Assembly: GCA_023955635.1 (NCBI GenBank)
Contig: JAMXHR010000016.1
Span: forward strand, 434,001-498,000
Length of the DNA stretch: 64,000 nucleotides
DNA from: Methanosarcina sp. ERenArc_MAG2
GTDB taxonomy: Archaea > Halobacteriota > Methanosarcinia > Methanosarcinales > Methanosarcinaceae
Direction of reading: 5' to 3'
Shown here: in pieces, positions 28,445 through 38,001 of the stretch
How positions within the stretch are numbered: the first letter of the stretch is position 1
Layout of the letters: each line of letters begins with the position of its first letter
Made by a program: the position numbers and the translations under genes
The notes under the pieces: model-generated
What the model saw: only the letters and a program-made list of their open reading frames with translations
The model's database searches: none
Told to the model about the DNA's origin: nothing

Positions 28445-30043
28445 AACCTTACTTTGACATTTATATAAAAATAAATACTCCTATTTCTGTTTTATCTGTG
28501 CATGAATATAAAAACAAAAATAAGAGCATTTCCCACTATTCCAAACAAGAATATATGTCTTCCCATTGGACCGATGCTTGCTGTTCAATTCTTTTATGAG
28601 AAACTTAATTTTTTTGATATTTTTAGCAAGCATAAAAGTCGGGGTTTTGATCTAAATAGCTTATTGATAGGGTTGGTAAGCTATAAGCTCACCGAGAATT
28701 TTAGTATCAAAGAAGCTGGCAAATGGTTAAATCAGGAAGAAATTCTCGATATCTTAAACCTTGAGAGCTTTAATGAACGAGTCCTTTATAGAACCCTTGA
28801 AATCCTGGGACGTAACAAGGAGGAAATTATTTCGGATATTCTAAGCAGTCTGTTTTTGGTTTACGATTTTGAAGAGACAGACATAAACCTCGACTGGACA
28901 AGTATAGTTCTTCACGGCACTAAGTCCAACCTTGGTAAGTACGGATATAGTAGAGATCATAGGCCTGATAAGCTACAGATAACAGTTGGAGTTAGTGAAC
29001 TCAAAAAACCTATAAATATACCTATTGGAATTACTGTGAATAGAGGAAATGTTCTTGATCTTCAGCACTTTCCTGATACTTATAACCAGGTAAAAAGTAA
29101 ACTTAAAATAGGCTCTCTCATCGTTTTTGACAAAGGAGCTAATACAGTTGACAACATTAAGCTAATACAAGAAGATAAGATGACGTATCTTACTTCCATG
29201 AAACTGAATTCAAGTGATGATAAGATCATTGAGAGCTTTGATCTAGAAATAGCTCAACTGATAGATCCTGAAAAAAATATATATGGGATAAAAATCGTAA
29301 AGCCAAGTAGCATTAAGTATTTCTATTTCTCAGAATCATTGCAAGAGAAACAGTTGGAAGCAAGAGCAAGAACTGTTCTGAAAAAGTTACAGGAAGCAAA
29401 AGAAATTCAGGAAATAATTATAAAGAATAAAAAGCTTCCTAAGAAGTTTAGAATCAACAATGAGTTGATTGAGATTGATTACTCATTCAGAACTAAACTT
29501 GAAGAGCTTAGTGATGAAGAAGCAATAGAACTCCTAAAAAATTCGATAATTAATGGAAGAGAAGGATTTTTTTGCCTGAAATCGAACAAGAATTTGACAC
29601 TTGAAGAGGCATTGGAAATATATAGAGAAAAGGATTCTATTGAGAAAATATTTGACTCATTGAAGAACGAAATACAGATTAAGCCGTTAAGGGTTTGGTC
29701 GGACAATAGCATTTATGGAGCTATTCTCTTGGGCTTTATTGCTCAATTATTCATATCGCTGATGCGATATGAGTTTGATGAGATAAAGCACAGGTCAACA
29801 AAATTCATCAAAAAAAGCTTGAAGAATTTGACACTTACAATAAAGTTCGTGAAAAGTGGCATCAAAAACTATATTTTTGCTAATTTTGATAAGATCAATA
29901 GCTTAATTGTAACAAAAATGGGCACTATTCCCTAGAACATACAATATAATTTTGTATAATTGCAAGCTTTTGTCAAAATAATTTAGGCTAAAAACGGGAT
30001 AGATTCTCTATATCAATTAGTGTATGCTGTCAAAGTAAGGTTT
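28445..30043 (+). mobile_element. IS1634-like insertion sequence
   Basis: 1599 bp bounded by perfect 15-bp inverted repeats AACCTTACTTTGACA (28445-28459 and its complement 30029-30043). It carries one intact transposase. I could not find a clear target duplication (flanks attttt and ttaatg), so the element may be old or its flank rearranged. Confidence 0.8.
28502..29935 (+). CDS. Transposase, IS1634/IS4-like family
   Basis: 477 residues. Catalytic candidates are Asp in ETDINLDWTSIVLHG, Asp in GSLIVFDKGANTVDN, and Glu in EIYREKDSIEKIFDSLKNE, the Y-R-E-K signature of the IS4 superfamily. The insertion between the second Asp and YREK and the overall length match IS1634-type transposases of Methanosarcina. 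It has no frame break. It is AT-richer than the flanking genes. Confidence 0.85.
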   Translation: MNIKTKIRAFPTIPNKNICLPIGPMLAVQFFYEKLNFFDIFSKHKSRGFDLNSLLIGLVSYKLTENFSIKEAGKWLNQEEILDILNLESFNERVLYRTLEILGRNKEEIISDILSSLFLVYDFEETDINLDWTSIVLHGTKSNLGKYGYSRDHRPDKLQITVGVSELKKPINIPIGITVNRGNVLDLQHFPDTYNQVKSKLKIGSLIVFDKGANTVDNIKLIQEDKMTYLTSMKLNSSDDKIIESFDLEIAQLIDPEKNIYGIKIVKPSSIKYFYFSESLQEKQLEARARTVLKKLQEAKEIQEIIIKNKKLPKKFRINNELIEIDYSFRTKLEELSDEEAIELLKNSIINGREGFFCLKSNKNLTLEEALEIYREKDSIEKIFDSLKNEIQIKPLRVWSDNSIYGAILLGFIAQLFISLMRYEFDEIKHRSTKFIKKSLKNLTLTIKFVKSGIKNYIFANFDKINSLIVTKMGTIP

Positions 30044-30515
30044 TAATGTAATAATTTTCACGCAAACTTCCTACTCTTTAAATAAAGAAATGACTGAAGA
30101 AAATAGAAAATTCAAAATAGGCTATATACTGACCCAGAAATCCCAAAAATTAGTTTCTCGAACAAGTTGACCCCTGAGATATTTCGGGGCATGTGTTTTA
30201 TATCAACTATATTCAAGAGGCGGGGTATATATTTTCGTTTTATTTTCTTAAAGCTATCTTTTTAATTTATATTCTTTTACATAGCTCCGATTGATATTGA
30301 AAATTAATTAATTGATGATTTTTAAACTGTACCTACTTTTTAATTTAAATTTAATTTATAACTATACATTCTTTTTTCTCGTCTTGGGGTAATATTCTTC
30401 AAATCTCAAGTTCGTATCCCGAAGAGCATCGCTTTTTTCTTATGTTGTTGCTTGATCCCTATGTTTAAAACAGTGTTATGATGCTCGTTTAGATATTTTT
30501 TATACCATTATTCTA
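30044..30515. other. Intergenic between IS1634-like element and the TIR/caspase island
   Basis: AT-rich and non-coding, apart from the 40-bp direct repeat at 30164-30203 that also occurs at the far side of the island. No gene is seen. Confidence 0.5.
30164..30203. repeat. Direct repeat at left edge of the defence island
   Basis: 40 bp beginning aagttgacccctgagatatt and ending catgtgttttatat. It matches 37852-37892 with two small differences. CCCC...GGGG within it can pair. The two copies bracket a 7.7-kb block of accessory genes. Confidence 0.7.
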
Positions 30516-31952
30516 TTACGGTCGAGTTGCTAGATGTTTGTATCCAAGCAGCGATGTAGGATGGAGTTTTTCGGGTCCCCATCTAGGCAATTTTCGTTTT
30601 CCGTTATCATAGCTTTCGAGTAGTGGTTCAATGTCTTTAGGTGTCTCAATAGCCAGCAAAACCTTAGCTTTATCAAAGTAGGTTTTTGAGACGGATCTCG
30701 CGAAGATTTCAAATGGGCTGTTGGAACTTCTAAGATAGAGCAATGTTTCAGGCCACCAAGGCATGAATTCGTCCGTTGCCTCAATTTCAGCTCGCATGAA
30801 CGCTACAAAGTCAGCTTGTAGCAAATAGCGAAATTCAATTCCTGTTCCAGCACATCGCTCCTTCAATAAATCAGCTCGAACTAAATCCCCATGAAGGCGT
30901 AGCCGGGTGTTCCTATACTCTAAAGACGTCATATACTGTCTAAAAACCGTAAAACTAACCATGACATCTCGGCCATAATCCGAGTTTTCTGACATGTAAT
31001 ACTGTTGCTGAAGAAGATAGTTCGCTTGGTCCAGTCGCTCATACTTCAAAAAAATAGCCAGCGCGTATAGGAATAACTCATGTACTACAAATTTATAGTT
31101 ATCGAAATCCCACTCTTTCCATTGAGAAATATTTGGAGGTCTGCTCATGTATGGAATAAGACTTTCGAAAAAGCGATGAAGCCTTTTAATGATTTCTTCG
31201 CTTGGGGAGTACTGTGCAATTGTTATGAATAGTTGAATTGCTTCATTTCTAAAGGGCTCAAATTCCTTGATATTCTTTATTACAACATCATCAAACTCAC
31301 CGTCTGGATTTGATATGCGAAACTTCTCAAGGTTTGTGGTAAAGACCGTGCAGTACTCGTCAAAGGCCCCAGAAGCATATGCCTTCTGATTCTTAAGAGC
31401 GTCAACACACCTTTTGAAGAGTACAGTTGTGCCCAGAGATACATGCTCGTCCTCTGAAAGGAAGGATGGTTTATTTCCAAGTTCAGGTTTGACATAAAGA
31501 GGCTGGTCGAATATCCATCTCAATAGACGCTCGAAATTCTCTGAGTATCTATCGGCCTCACTGAGATCTATATAAATTCGAGATTTATAGTATGTGGGAA
31601 GGAAAGGTTTTCCTTCATTATTCTTTTTGCAAACAATAGCCACAAATTTCTCTTGATCTTGTTTTTCATAAACTTCTTTTGAGATAATTTGTGTCTCTGT
31701 TCCTACGCCTCCCTTTCGTCCGTCTGCTTTAATAGCATACTCTTCATCACAGATAATTGCCACTTTTTTGATTTCTGGATCAGTAACCATTTTCTCCATA
31801 AAAGAAACAGCATCATGCCCTTCCTTTAGATCCCATTTGTCCAAAATTACATCAACACCAGACTCACGCAGTTCTGCCGCAAGGTCCACAACCCACTGTT
31901 CGTGTTCGACACCTGACCAACTATAAGAAATAAAAAGTTTTGGAGCGGTCAT
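30516..31952 (-). CDS. SEFIR-domain protein (TIR-superfamily receptor-like)
   Basis: 478 residues from the ATG at 31952, which has AGGAGG upstream. Residues ~1-145 are a SEFIR domain: KLFISYSWSGVEHEQWVVDL, GVDVILDKWDLKEGHDAVSF, KKVAIICDEEYAIKADGRKG, GGVGTETQIIS, then LPTYYKSRIYIDLSE. SEFIR belongs to the STIR (TIR-related) superfamily and in bacteria is linked to abortive anti-phage defence. Residues ~160-478 are helical with no motif I know; they may sense or bind a partner. It is the last gene of the minus-strand TIR/caspase cluster, separated from the next gene by 560 nt. Confidence 0.8.
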   Translation of the reverse strand: MTAPKLFISYSWSGVEHEQWVVDLAAELRESGVDVILDKWDLKEGHDAVSFMEKMVTDPEIKKVAIICDEEYAIKADGRKGGVGTETQIISKEVYEKQDQEKFVAIVCKKNNEGKPFLPTYYKSRIYIDLSEADRYSENFERLLRWIFDQPLYVKPELGNKPSFLSEDEHVSLGTTVLFKRCVDALKNQKAYASGAFDEYCTVFTTNLEKFRISNPDGEFDDVVIKNIKEFEPFRNEAIQLFITIAQYSPSEEIIKRLHRFFESLIPYMSRPPNISQWKEWDFDNYKFVVHELFLYALAIFLKYERLDQANYLLQQQYYMSENSDYGRDVMVSFTVFRQYMTSLEYRNTRLRLHGDLVRADLLKERCAGTGIEFRYLLQADFVAFMRAEIEATDEFMPWWPETLLYLRSSNSPFEIFARSVSKTYFDKAKVLLAIETPKDIEPLLESYDNGKRKLPRWGPEKLHPTSLLGYKHLATRP

Positions 31953-31955
31953 CAA

Positions 31956-32515
31956 CTATTCCTCCTGAACTCACAGTTTTTTATTACTTCCTCGTAATTA
32001 TCCTAAAATGTGAGCGCTGTTACTTTATTAGTTACCAATACCACAGATGAAAAAAGAATTAAAAATAAAATAAACATTGTTGAAACTAAAATAATTGGAT
32101 CTGATCTTTCCTTTTTCTTATCATATTTTCGGCTCTTACTTTACAATTTTTCTACAGACATAAATAATTATTCGACTATATAAACGATTCTTAAAGATTT
32201 TCTCTTTAATCGGCTTTGTAGAAAACCTAACTAGCTCAGCAAAAACTTATTGGAGCCTTCTTTGAAGAAATGTCAAATTTGAAATATCTATTTGATCTCT
32301 TTCTATTTCCTTGAGTACATTATTTATGTTGATTTCAAATTTTTAGAAGATCTGTCAGATTGATTCAATCAAAAAAACACTTGAGAAATATTATCAAAAA
32401 TGAATTTATTAGAGTCAAGAACTCAGTATCATTTGCAAAGAAATGGATGGAAACATTCCATCCATAAATAAAAGTGTAATTTGTTGAGTCAGGAACTATA
32501 ATACTGAAATAACGG
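31956..32515. other. AT-rich gap inside the defence island
   Basis: 560 nt with no convincing start codon. Open stretches in the minus strand continue from the TIR-like gene (for example YFSIIVPDSTNYTF and FFANDTEFLTLINSF around 32365-32520) and may be its displaced C-terminus if 32516 is a frame break. A further short minus frame (LKEIERDQIDISNLTFLQRR, about 32260-32330) has no context. Confidence 0.4.
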
Positions 32516-33283
32516 TCAATCTTTGAAAACATTATTGCAAATAAATATATAATCAGATTGTAACGAGTGCTTAGGAATTCTATATCTACTTTCAAAATTC
32601 TCATCCGCACCGACAATGGTCACAAATTTTTCATAATGACTGCAACCTTCTTTATCTATAGATATTTTGAATGCATTATACAAATAATCAAATGATATTT
32701 CTTTTTCTTCACAGACACAGCAACTTATTATGTGGTGGACAAGCACATCTGATTTGAATTGTTTCCACCTTTTATATTCTAGAACTGACTTTTTCCATTC
32801 AGTGATTAGATGATTCCATTCAGAAGATTCGAAATATTGATCAATTGAGGAATCAAGATCAAATTCAGGGATATAGGAACCAACAACATCGTTTTCAAGA
32901 ATACCATCATCAATAACCCCTTTTTCTCTAAAAATTAAGATAGGCATATCTATCTGAAAAGCCATAGAAGGTTCAATTTGACAATAGGGACTTGTAATCC
33001 ATTTTTGAGAAATATCATACTGTATATGTCCTGCCAAATTAGTATTAGGTTTGCCTACTCCTTTTTCTATAAATCCTCGTCTAAATGCAACTGATAATAG
33101 CCCATAACATTCATTCACTATCTCTCGTATTTTGATTAATGGTGCTGAAGTACTATTGTCGGTAATTCCTAGAGTTCTCGGCTTGAAACCGTTTTCTACT
33201 AAATATCTTTCAACTTTGCGGATAAATTTTATTTGTTTTCGATTGAATGGTTTTGCATAACTAAGAAACACTGGAATTTCCAT
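32516..33283 (-). CDS. TIR-like domain protein of the defence island
   Basis: 255 residues. The N-terminus PVFLSYAKPFNRKQIKFIRK followed by KPRTLGITDNSTSAP and YGLLSVAFRRGFIEKG follows a prokaryotic TIR-like pattern: a first strand ending SYAKP, then an R-T-L-G-x-T-D loop. Next come SPYCQIEPSMAFQIDMPILI and GSYIPEFDLDSS, where the Glu in QIEPSMA is a candidate catalytic residue. The C-terminal ~80 residues contain a Cys pair (ISCCVCEE). I have seen this layout in uncharacterised defence-linked proteins but cannot give a family name. No strong RBS is visible. The C-terminus may be longer if the stop at 32516 is a sequencing error. Confidence 0.5.
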   Translation of the reverse strand: MEIPVFLSYAKPFNRKQIKFIRKVERYLVENGFKPRTLGITDNSTSAPLIKIREIVNECYGLLSVAFRRGFIEKGVGKPNTNLAGHIQYDISQKWITSPYCQIEPSMAFQIDMPILIFREKGVIDDGILENDVVGSYIPEFDLDSSIDQYFESSEWNHLITEWKKSVLEYKRWKQFKSDVLVHHIISCCVCEEKEISFDYLYNAFKISIDKEGCSHYEKFVTIVGADENFESRYRIPKHSLQSDYIFICNNVFKD

Positions 33284-33591
33284 AGAACCATTTAAAAACT
33301 ATTTTTTGCTACTATGCGTAAATTTAAAAATTAGATTTAATCCTATCAGCTTTTGATTAAAAACCATCACTTCGTAAACGATTAAAAGTTTTTCGTTTTG
33401 ACATAAAGAGATGTGATAATTGATAACTAATAAGGAATTAAATTGAAGATCAGTTATTAAAAAATTTCAGCATAAAGGCGAGTTTAAATCTGATAGAATA
33501 AGGTGAATGTCTCTCTATAAAGATGAGAGCAATAACTCACCTTAACTGCTGAACTATACGAAATTAGGTGACGAATTCATGCCAAATAAAA

Positions 33592-34539
33592 TTACAGTTT
33601 GTTTCCTTTAACTAATTTCCAATAGTGATATCCTAAAGCTGTCAACTTACAAGATTTTGAATTCATTGCAGCATAATACATATGTTCCTCGTCTACAGGT
33701 TTCACAAGCCCTTCAGATTCAAAATCTTGTAAATCTTTGAATATCGCACATTTAAAAGCAATAGCTTTCTCTGAAGTAGGTTCATATGAAGGATCTAATT
33801 TGAATTCATTTTTAGGCTGTGGGAAGTATTTGGGAATTCGCCTCAACTTTTCAAGTGGTATTTTTGGTTTTATACTCCTGATTGGAACAAATCTGGAAAC
33901 ATTTGTTTTGAAAATGGGCCTTTGTGCCCAAGCACCAAGAGCAGAATCTATGTAAGCATATATACTTCCAGCTGTGATATGCCCCCGAATATCTGCAGCT
34001 CCTCCTTGAAGTGCATTTATTAACAATGAAGTGAATACTCCATGATCACCGATTTCATCTGCAGACTCTATGTTACGACTGGCTGTAATTACAGTCAACT
34101 CGTCACATAAATTGGAAACACTTGAGTTTCCAAGATTTGATTCCGCAAAGGAGCCAGAATAACAACAATCTAAAATAATTATTTTGCTTCTAGATCTCGA
34201 ATTTGTTGCAAGACTAAGAATTTCGCTCATAGGTATTCCGTTATATCTTTCGAAATCTGATGTAACAATATACCCACCTGTAGATTTTAACAAACCATGA
34301 CCTGAGTAATAAAATAATGCAACATCACTACTTGTTTCAAACAGTTCCTCAATTAACCATCTTGTTGTAGGAATATCCGTTATACCAGACGGATTTGTAA
34401 TTAGTCTAACATCAAAATTGGGGGATCCATCCCCATTTTTTTCCAGTAGATTGGCTACAGATACAGCATCATTTACACAGCCCTCTAATGAAGCATCATC
34501 TGGATAATCATCGATTCCTATGACCAACGCCTTTCTCAT
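33592..34539 (-). CDS. Caspase-like protease (peptidase C14 family)
   Basis: 315 residues. The p20-like domain is complete: KALVIGIDDYPDDASLEGCV at the N-terminus, catalytic His81 in FYYSGHGLL, and catalytic Cys126 in IIILDCCYSGSF, with the D-x-C-x-S-G form typical of metacaspase/caspase-like proteins. ELTVITASRNIESADE and HGVFTSLLINALQGGAAD complete the fold. The C-terminal ~100 residues are extra and may be a substrate- or ligand-sensing region. RBS AAGGTGAT precedes the ATG; the gene lies 12 nt after the ThsB-like fragment. In bacteria, caspase-like proteases act as effectors downstream of TIR signalling (type IV Thoeris) and of CBASS, which makes this pairing notable in an archaeon. Confidence 0.88.
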   Translation of the reverse strand: MRKALVIGIDDYPDDASLEGCVNDAVSVANLLEKNGDGSPNFDVRLITNPSGITDIPTTRWLIEELFETSSDVALFYYSGHGLLKSTGGYIVTSDFERYNGIPMSEILSLATNSRSRSKIIILDCCYSGSFAESNLGNSSVSNLCDELTVITASRNIESADEIGDHGVFTSLLINALQGGAADIRGHITAGSIYAYIDSALGAWAQRPIFKTNVSRFVPIRSIKPKIPLEKLRRIPKYFPQPKNEFKLDPSYEPTSEKAIAFKCAIFKDLQDFESEGLVKPVDEEHMYYAAMNSKSCKLTALGYHYWKLVKGNKL

Positions 34540-34551
34540 AATACGATCACC

Positions 34552-34871
34552 TTATACTAAGTCCCTTCTGGCATCAACTATTGATTCAGTGTTCCATTTT
34601 ACAATCCTATCAGCAGCTCTTTTACAACTCTCTATCTTCGTTCTGATCCCCAAGGTTCAACAGCAATTATAGGTTTTCTGAAATATTCTGCAATTTCAAT
34701 CTTATTGTTGATCCACTTGCTGTATGGAGAATAGACACAAGCAAGAATTGTCCCTGCAATAACCAGAAAGAGTACCTTTAAAATCGAAGTTAGTAAAATT
34801 ACACTACAAACAAAGTACTCAAGAAAAGCTTTTATATAATTTCCAGAGAACAATTCTGCAATTGTGTTCAA
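34552..34871 (-). CDS. ThsB/MTH538-like TIR fragment with hydrophobic N-terminus, frame break at 34637-34638
   Basis: The ATG at 34871 overlaps the stop of the upstream gene (ATGA). The reading YSPYSKWINNKIEIAEYFRK, PIIAVEPWGSER, then (next frame) AADRIVKWNTESIVDA is the C-terminal half of the MTH538/ThsB TIR-like family, where KWI...EI.A...KPII...P.G and A..IV.WN..SIV are conserved. One extra A in the coding strand (TT at 34637-34638 on the plus strand) joins the two frames: ERKIESCKRAADRIV. The N-terminal half of the family (strand 1 and loop) is missing; instead there is a ~35-residue hydrophobic stretch. It may be a membrane-anchored short variant or a degraded gene. Confidence 0.5.
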
Positions 34872-36270
34872 AGATCACATATGCATTTCTCGAATTCGTT
34901 GATTATCTCTTGAAGTTTTTCTGTATCATGACCTTGGGAAATACGAGCTTGTTTTAACATCATGAGATTTCCTAATGTGGACTTTAGCATCCATGATTCC
35001 TTTACCTTGTATAGCACCTTTTGTAAAACGTTTCCTGCTGAGACCCAATCACTGCTTATACAATCAAGCTCGAGTACTGTAGCAAGATCCCAGTAGTTAT
35101 TAGAACTGACGCCGCCACGACGAGCCACTGCAAAACTTACCGTCGGAGCTAGCTCTTCCGCCTTTTTCAAAGATTTTTCATCGCCTTTCTCAATAAGTAG
35201 TGTTATAGCATTTATACCCGGATAATAATCACGAGGGTCTGACTCGAAGCCCTTTATATAATTTGAAATTGATTCGTCCAGGGCGGCTAAAGCCTTAATG
35301 CTTCTCTTCTCTTTTGCCTCACGGTAGAGGTCTTTGTGTATGCGCCCTAATATACCAAGAGTCTCGGGATCGGGACCATATTCTTTCATAATTTCGGTGA
35401 GAAGAGAAATAGCTTTATTCCTATCCCCCGGTTTGTTCCGTCGATTTAGTGAAAAAGCCCACTGTTGGCGTACAAATATATTATTTTTTAAATAATCTGG
35501 AAAAGCTTCGCAAAGATCCGTCATTTTGTTCCAGGCTTCAACACTGCGAAAAGAAAGCATCAGATCTAGGAGTACACTAGCTTGAATCTTTCTTAGATCG
35601 CCTAATTCTTGTTGAATTTCTAGAAGATCCATACATCGTTCTCGATTAGATGGCTTTAATTTGGCCTTGTCAAGACGTTTATGGAATTCTTTGTCGTGGC
35701 TAACTCGCTCTCTAAAAGACTGAGTTACTTCATATGGCAACTCGATAGCTGGAAACTTCGGGATCAATTCGAATAGTGGACTGTCATTTGCTTGAGGACC
35801 GTTGATTGCTTGTTGAATGCGTTTCGTTATTTCAGATTTTAGATTTTCAGCCGCCTCTTTTGATAAAGACGTCTCTTTTGAAAAAATACCGTTTTTTAGG
35901 TTATAACCAATTGCTCTAACCGTGACCACGTCAAAAGGTAATGGATGTATTTTGGCATAAATGGGCACTGTAGTAAATGGTTTGATGGCGTGACGGATTC
36001 CCAGTTCATAAAATACATTCGGATTGGAAAGCGTCAAATCAGCGACCACATATTCTGAAAGTAACAGCCTAGCAAACATTGTAGTATGAATTATCCCCCA
36101 GTTAACTCTTCATCGCCACGCAGTGGCTCCAGTCCCGCTTCCTCAATCGCTGGTTTTATGGCCAATTCGTATATTTTGTCAAAATCGATTTCATTTCCAG
36201 TGGCCAAATCAGTTCTCTTGCCATAAGGCATAGCAACGAAACATATTGATTTGTAATTATTTCTGTTCAT
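34868..36270 (-). CDS. MPYG-type TIR-like + TRAFs-binding (DUF4071-like) protein, frame break at 36095-36099
   Basis: ATG at 36270 with GGGTGA upstream. The first frame reads YKSICFVAMPYGKRTD, then FDKIYELAIKPAIEEAGLEP and GDEELTGG before a stop. One extra G in the coding strand (C5 at 36095-36099) continues it as GGIIHTTMFARLLLSEYVVA, DLTLSNPNVFYELGIRHAI. This MP[FY]G ... ADLT..NPNVFYELG..HA pattern is a Rossmann-like, nucleotide-binding module. Residues ~190-467 are helical repeats resembling the TRAFs-binding region of ASK1 (DUF4071). Total about 467 residues. Such proteins accompany caspases and TIRs in predicted prokaryotic conflict systems. It is the first gene of the cluster. Confidence 0.65.
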
Positions 36271-36704
36271 TAATTCACCCAGTCCAATAATTCCCTACAA
36301 AGATAACATTTTCAATTTGCTAATAGCCTCAGAGTTAAGACCTCAGCACTCAAAAATTACATTGGAAGCAAATAAGTCTTTTTTTATAAGTGTGTAATAC
36401 TTATGTTTACGATATATCGAAAAAAAGTCCATAAAAATACTTCATGGAATTTTAATTATGGCATACTTATAAATAGGCAAGATTTCTCCAGTCGAATACC
36501 CCATTCGCTTACTGCGGGGATGGAAAAATTCCCTATATCGTTAATAATGATTTATCAATTCAATTTTTTTGCTTGTTAACTCCTGCTCAAACTAAATCGT
36601 TTAGAGTTATTGTCTACTTTAACGGAATTTGGAGTGGGGGGCTAACATACTCCATTGCTTGCAGCAGGGTGCCCTACCACTTTTTCAAAATCCATATTTT
36701 CTAT
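36271..36704. other. Promoter side of the island and flank of IS copy 2
   Basis: AT-rich sequence with no gene. It should contain the promoter of the TIR/caspase cluster. A less AT-rich patch (36500-36530 and 36630-36690) contains short GC-rich inverted segments of unknown origin. Confidence 0.5.
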
Positions 36705-37843
36705 TAGGACTTACGCATTTGAAATGCCGAAAAAGTAATATCATTTAAAATATACTAATATCTCCATAGTTCCCCAAAAACGTACGGAGTTATGGATATA
36801 AACCCACCTAAGTGTATTGACATTGATTTCATTAATTTTCTCATTGCGGCATCTAACGTTTTCAGCTGTACTGAAGCTGCTAGATGTTATCCAATCGTAG
36901 CTAATGCTCCTTCTCACGATGCTTTCACTCGTTGCCTTCAAAGGCAACCTCCAGACACAGAAGCATTATGGGAAGAAGTAAAAAGTCATGTTAAGCCTGA
37001 AGAAGGCTTTCTAATTATTGACGATTCAACATTAGATAAACCATACGCAAAAGAAATGGCTTTTGTTCGTCGTATGTGGAGTGGAAAACATCATCGTGCT
37101 GTAAAGGGGATAGGTTTGGTCACCTTAGTTTGGACAGACGGTACAACTGTTATACCTATCGATTTTCGAATTTATAACATTGATGAAGACGACAAAACAA
37201 AGAATGACCATTTCCGCGATATGCTTGACAAAGCCGAAGAACGTGGTTTTAATCCCGAATTTGTTTTGTTTGATACATGGTACGCAAGTGTGAAAAACCT
37301 TAAAGCAATAAAGAAGAAAGAATGGCATTTCCTTACAAGGTTAAAGAAAAATCGTTTGGTAAATCCTGATAAGAAGGGAAATGTGCCACTTGAAACAGTA
37401 GAGATTCCTCCAAAAGGACTTGTGGTTCATCTCAAAGCATATGGATTTGTAAAGGTGTTTAGGATAGTTTCAAAAGATGGAGACACGCAACACTGGGTTA
37501 CAGATGTACAGGATATGGATGAATCAAAACGTGAAGAGTTGGCAAAGAAGTCATGGAAAATTGAGGAATACCACAGAGGAATAAAGCAGTTCTGTGGGGT
37601 CGAAAAATGTCAGGCAAGAAAGGAAGAGTCACAAAGAGCACATATAATGTTCTCATTAAGAGCGTTCCTTAGACTGGAGTTACAAAGAATCAAAACGGGG
37701 ATATCCTGGTTCGAAAGTACGATGAAAATTCGGAGAGGGGCAGTGACAGCATATTTAAATAACCCAATATACACATTAAATTAATTCGTATGGATGGGAA
37801 GTTGTTAAAAACGATATGTCAAGAGCCAACTGCGTAACTCCTA
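36705..37843 (+). mobile_element. Insertion sequence, copy 2 (same IS as 9123-10261)
   Basis: 1139 bp with the same ends and, as far as compared, the same sequence as copy 1. It is flanked by ttctat at 36699-36704 and 37844-37849, a 6-bp target duplication. It sits inside the 30164-37892 repeat-bounded block. Confidence 0.9.
36792..37784 (+). CDS. Transposase, DDE type (IS701-like), copy 2
   Basis: 330 residues identical to the protein at 9210-10202, with the same DDE candidates (LIIDDSTLDKPYAK, FVLFDTWYAS, KIEEYHRGIK). It is intact. Confidence 0.85.
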   Translation: MDINPPKCIDIDFINFLIAASNVFSCTEAARCYPIVANAPSHDAFTRCLQRQPPDTEALWEEVKSHVKPEEGFLIIDDSTLDKPYAKEMAFVRRMWSGKHHRAVKGIGLVTLVWTDGTTVIPIDFRIYNIDEDDKTKNDHFRDMLDKAEERGFNPEFVLFDTWYASVKNLKAIKKKEWHFLTRLKKNRLVNPDKKGNVPLETVEIPPKGLVVHLKAYGFVKVFRIVSKDGDTQHWVTDVQDMDESKREELAKKSWKIEEYHRGIKQFCGVEKCQARKEESQRAHIMFSLRAFLRLELQRIKTGISWFESTMKIRRGAVTAYLNNPIYTLN

Positions 37844-37851
37844 TTCTATCT

Positions 37852-37892
37852 AAGTCGACCCCTGAGATCTTTTCGGGGCATGTGTTTTATAT
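37852..37892. repeat. Direct repeat at right edge of the defence island
   Basis: 41 bp matching 30164-30203 (differences: c for t at the sixth base, and ct for a before the ttttcgggg part). A separate small hairpin GCCAGT-ataa-ACTGGC follows at 37899-37914. Confidence 0.7.
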
Positions 37893-38001
37893 TAGCAAGC
37901 CAGTATAAACTGGCATCCTTTATGCTCTGGAAATCATGTGTTAAATCTATCTTCCAAACTGGTCTTTTTACTTTATCATTGAATTTATTGAGTGATGGAT
38001 T

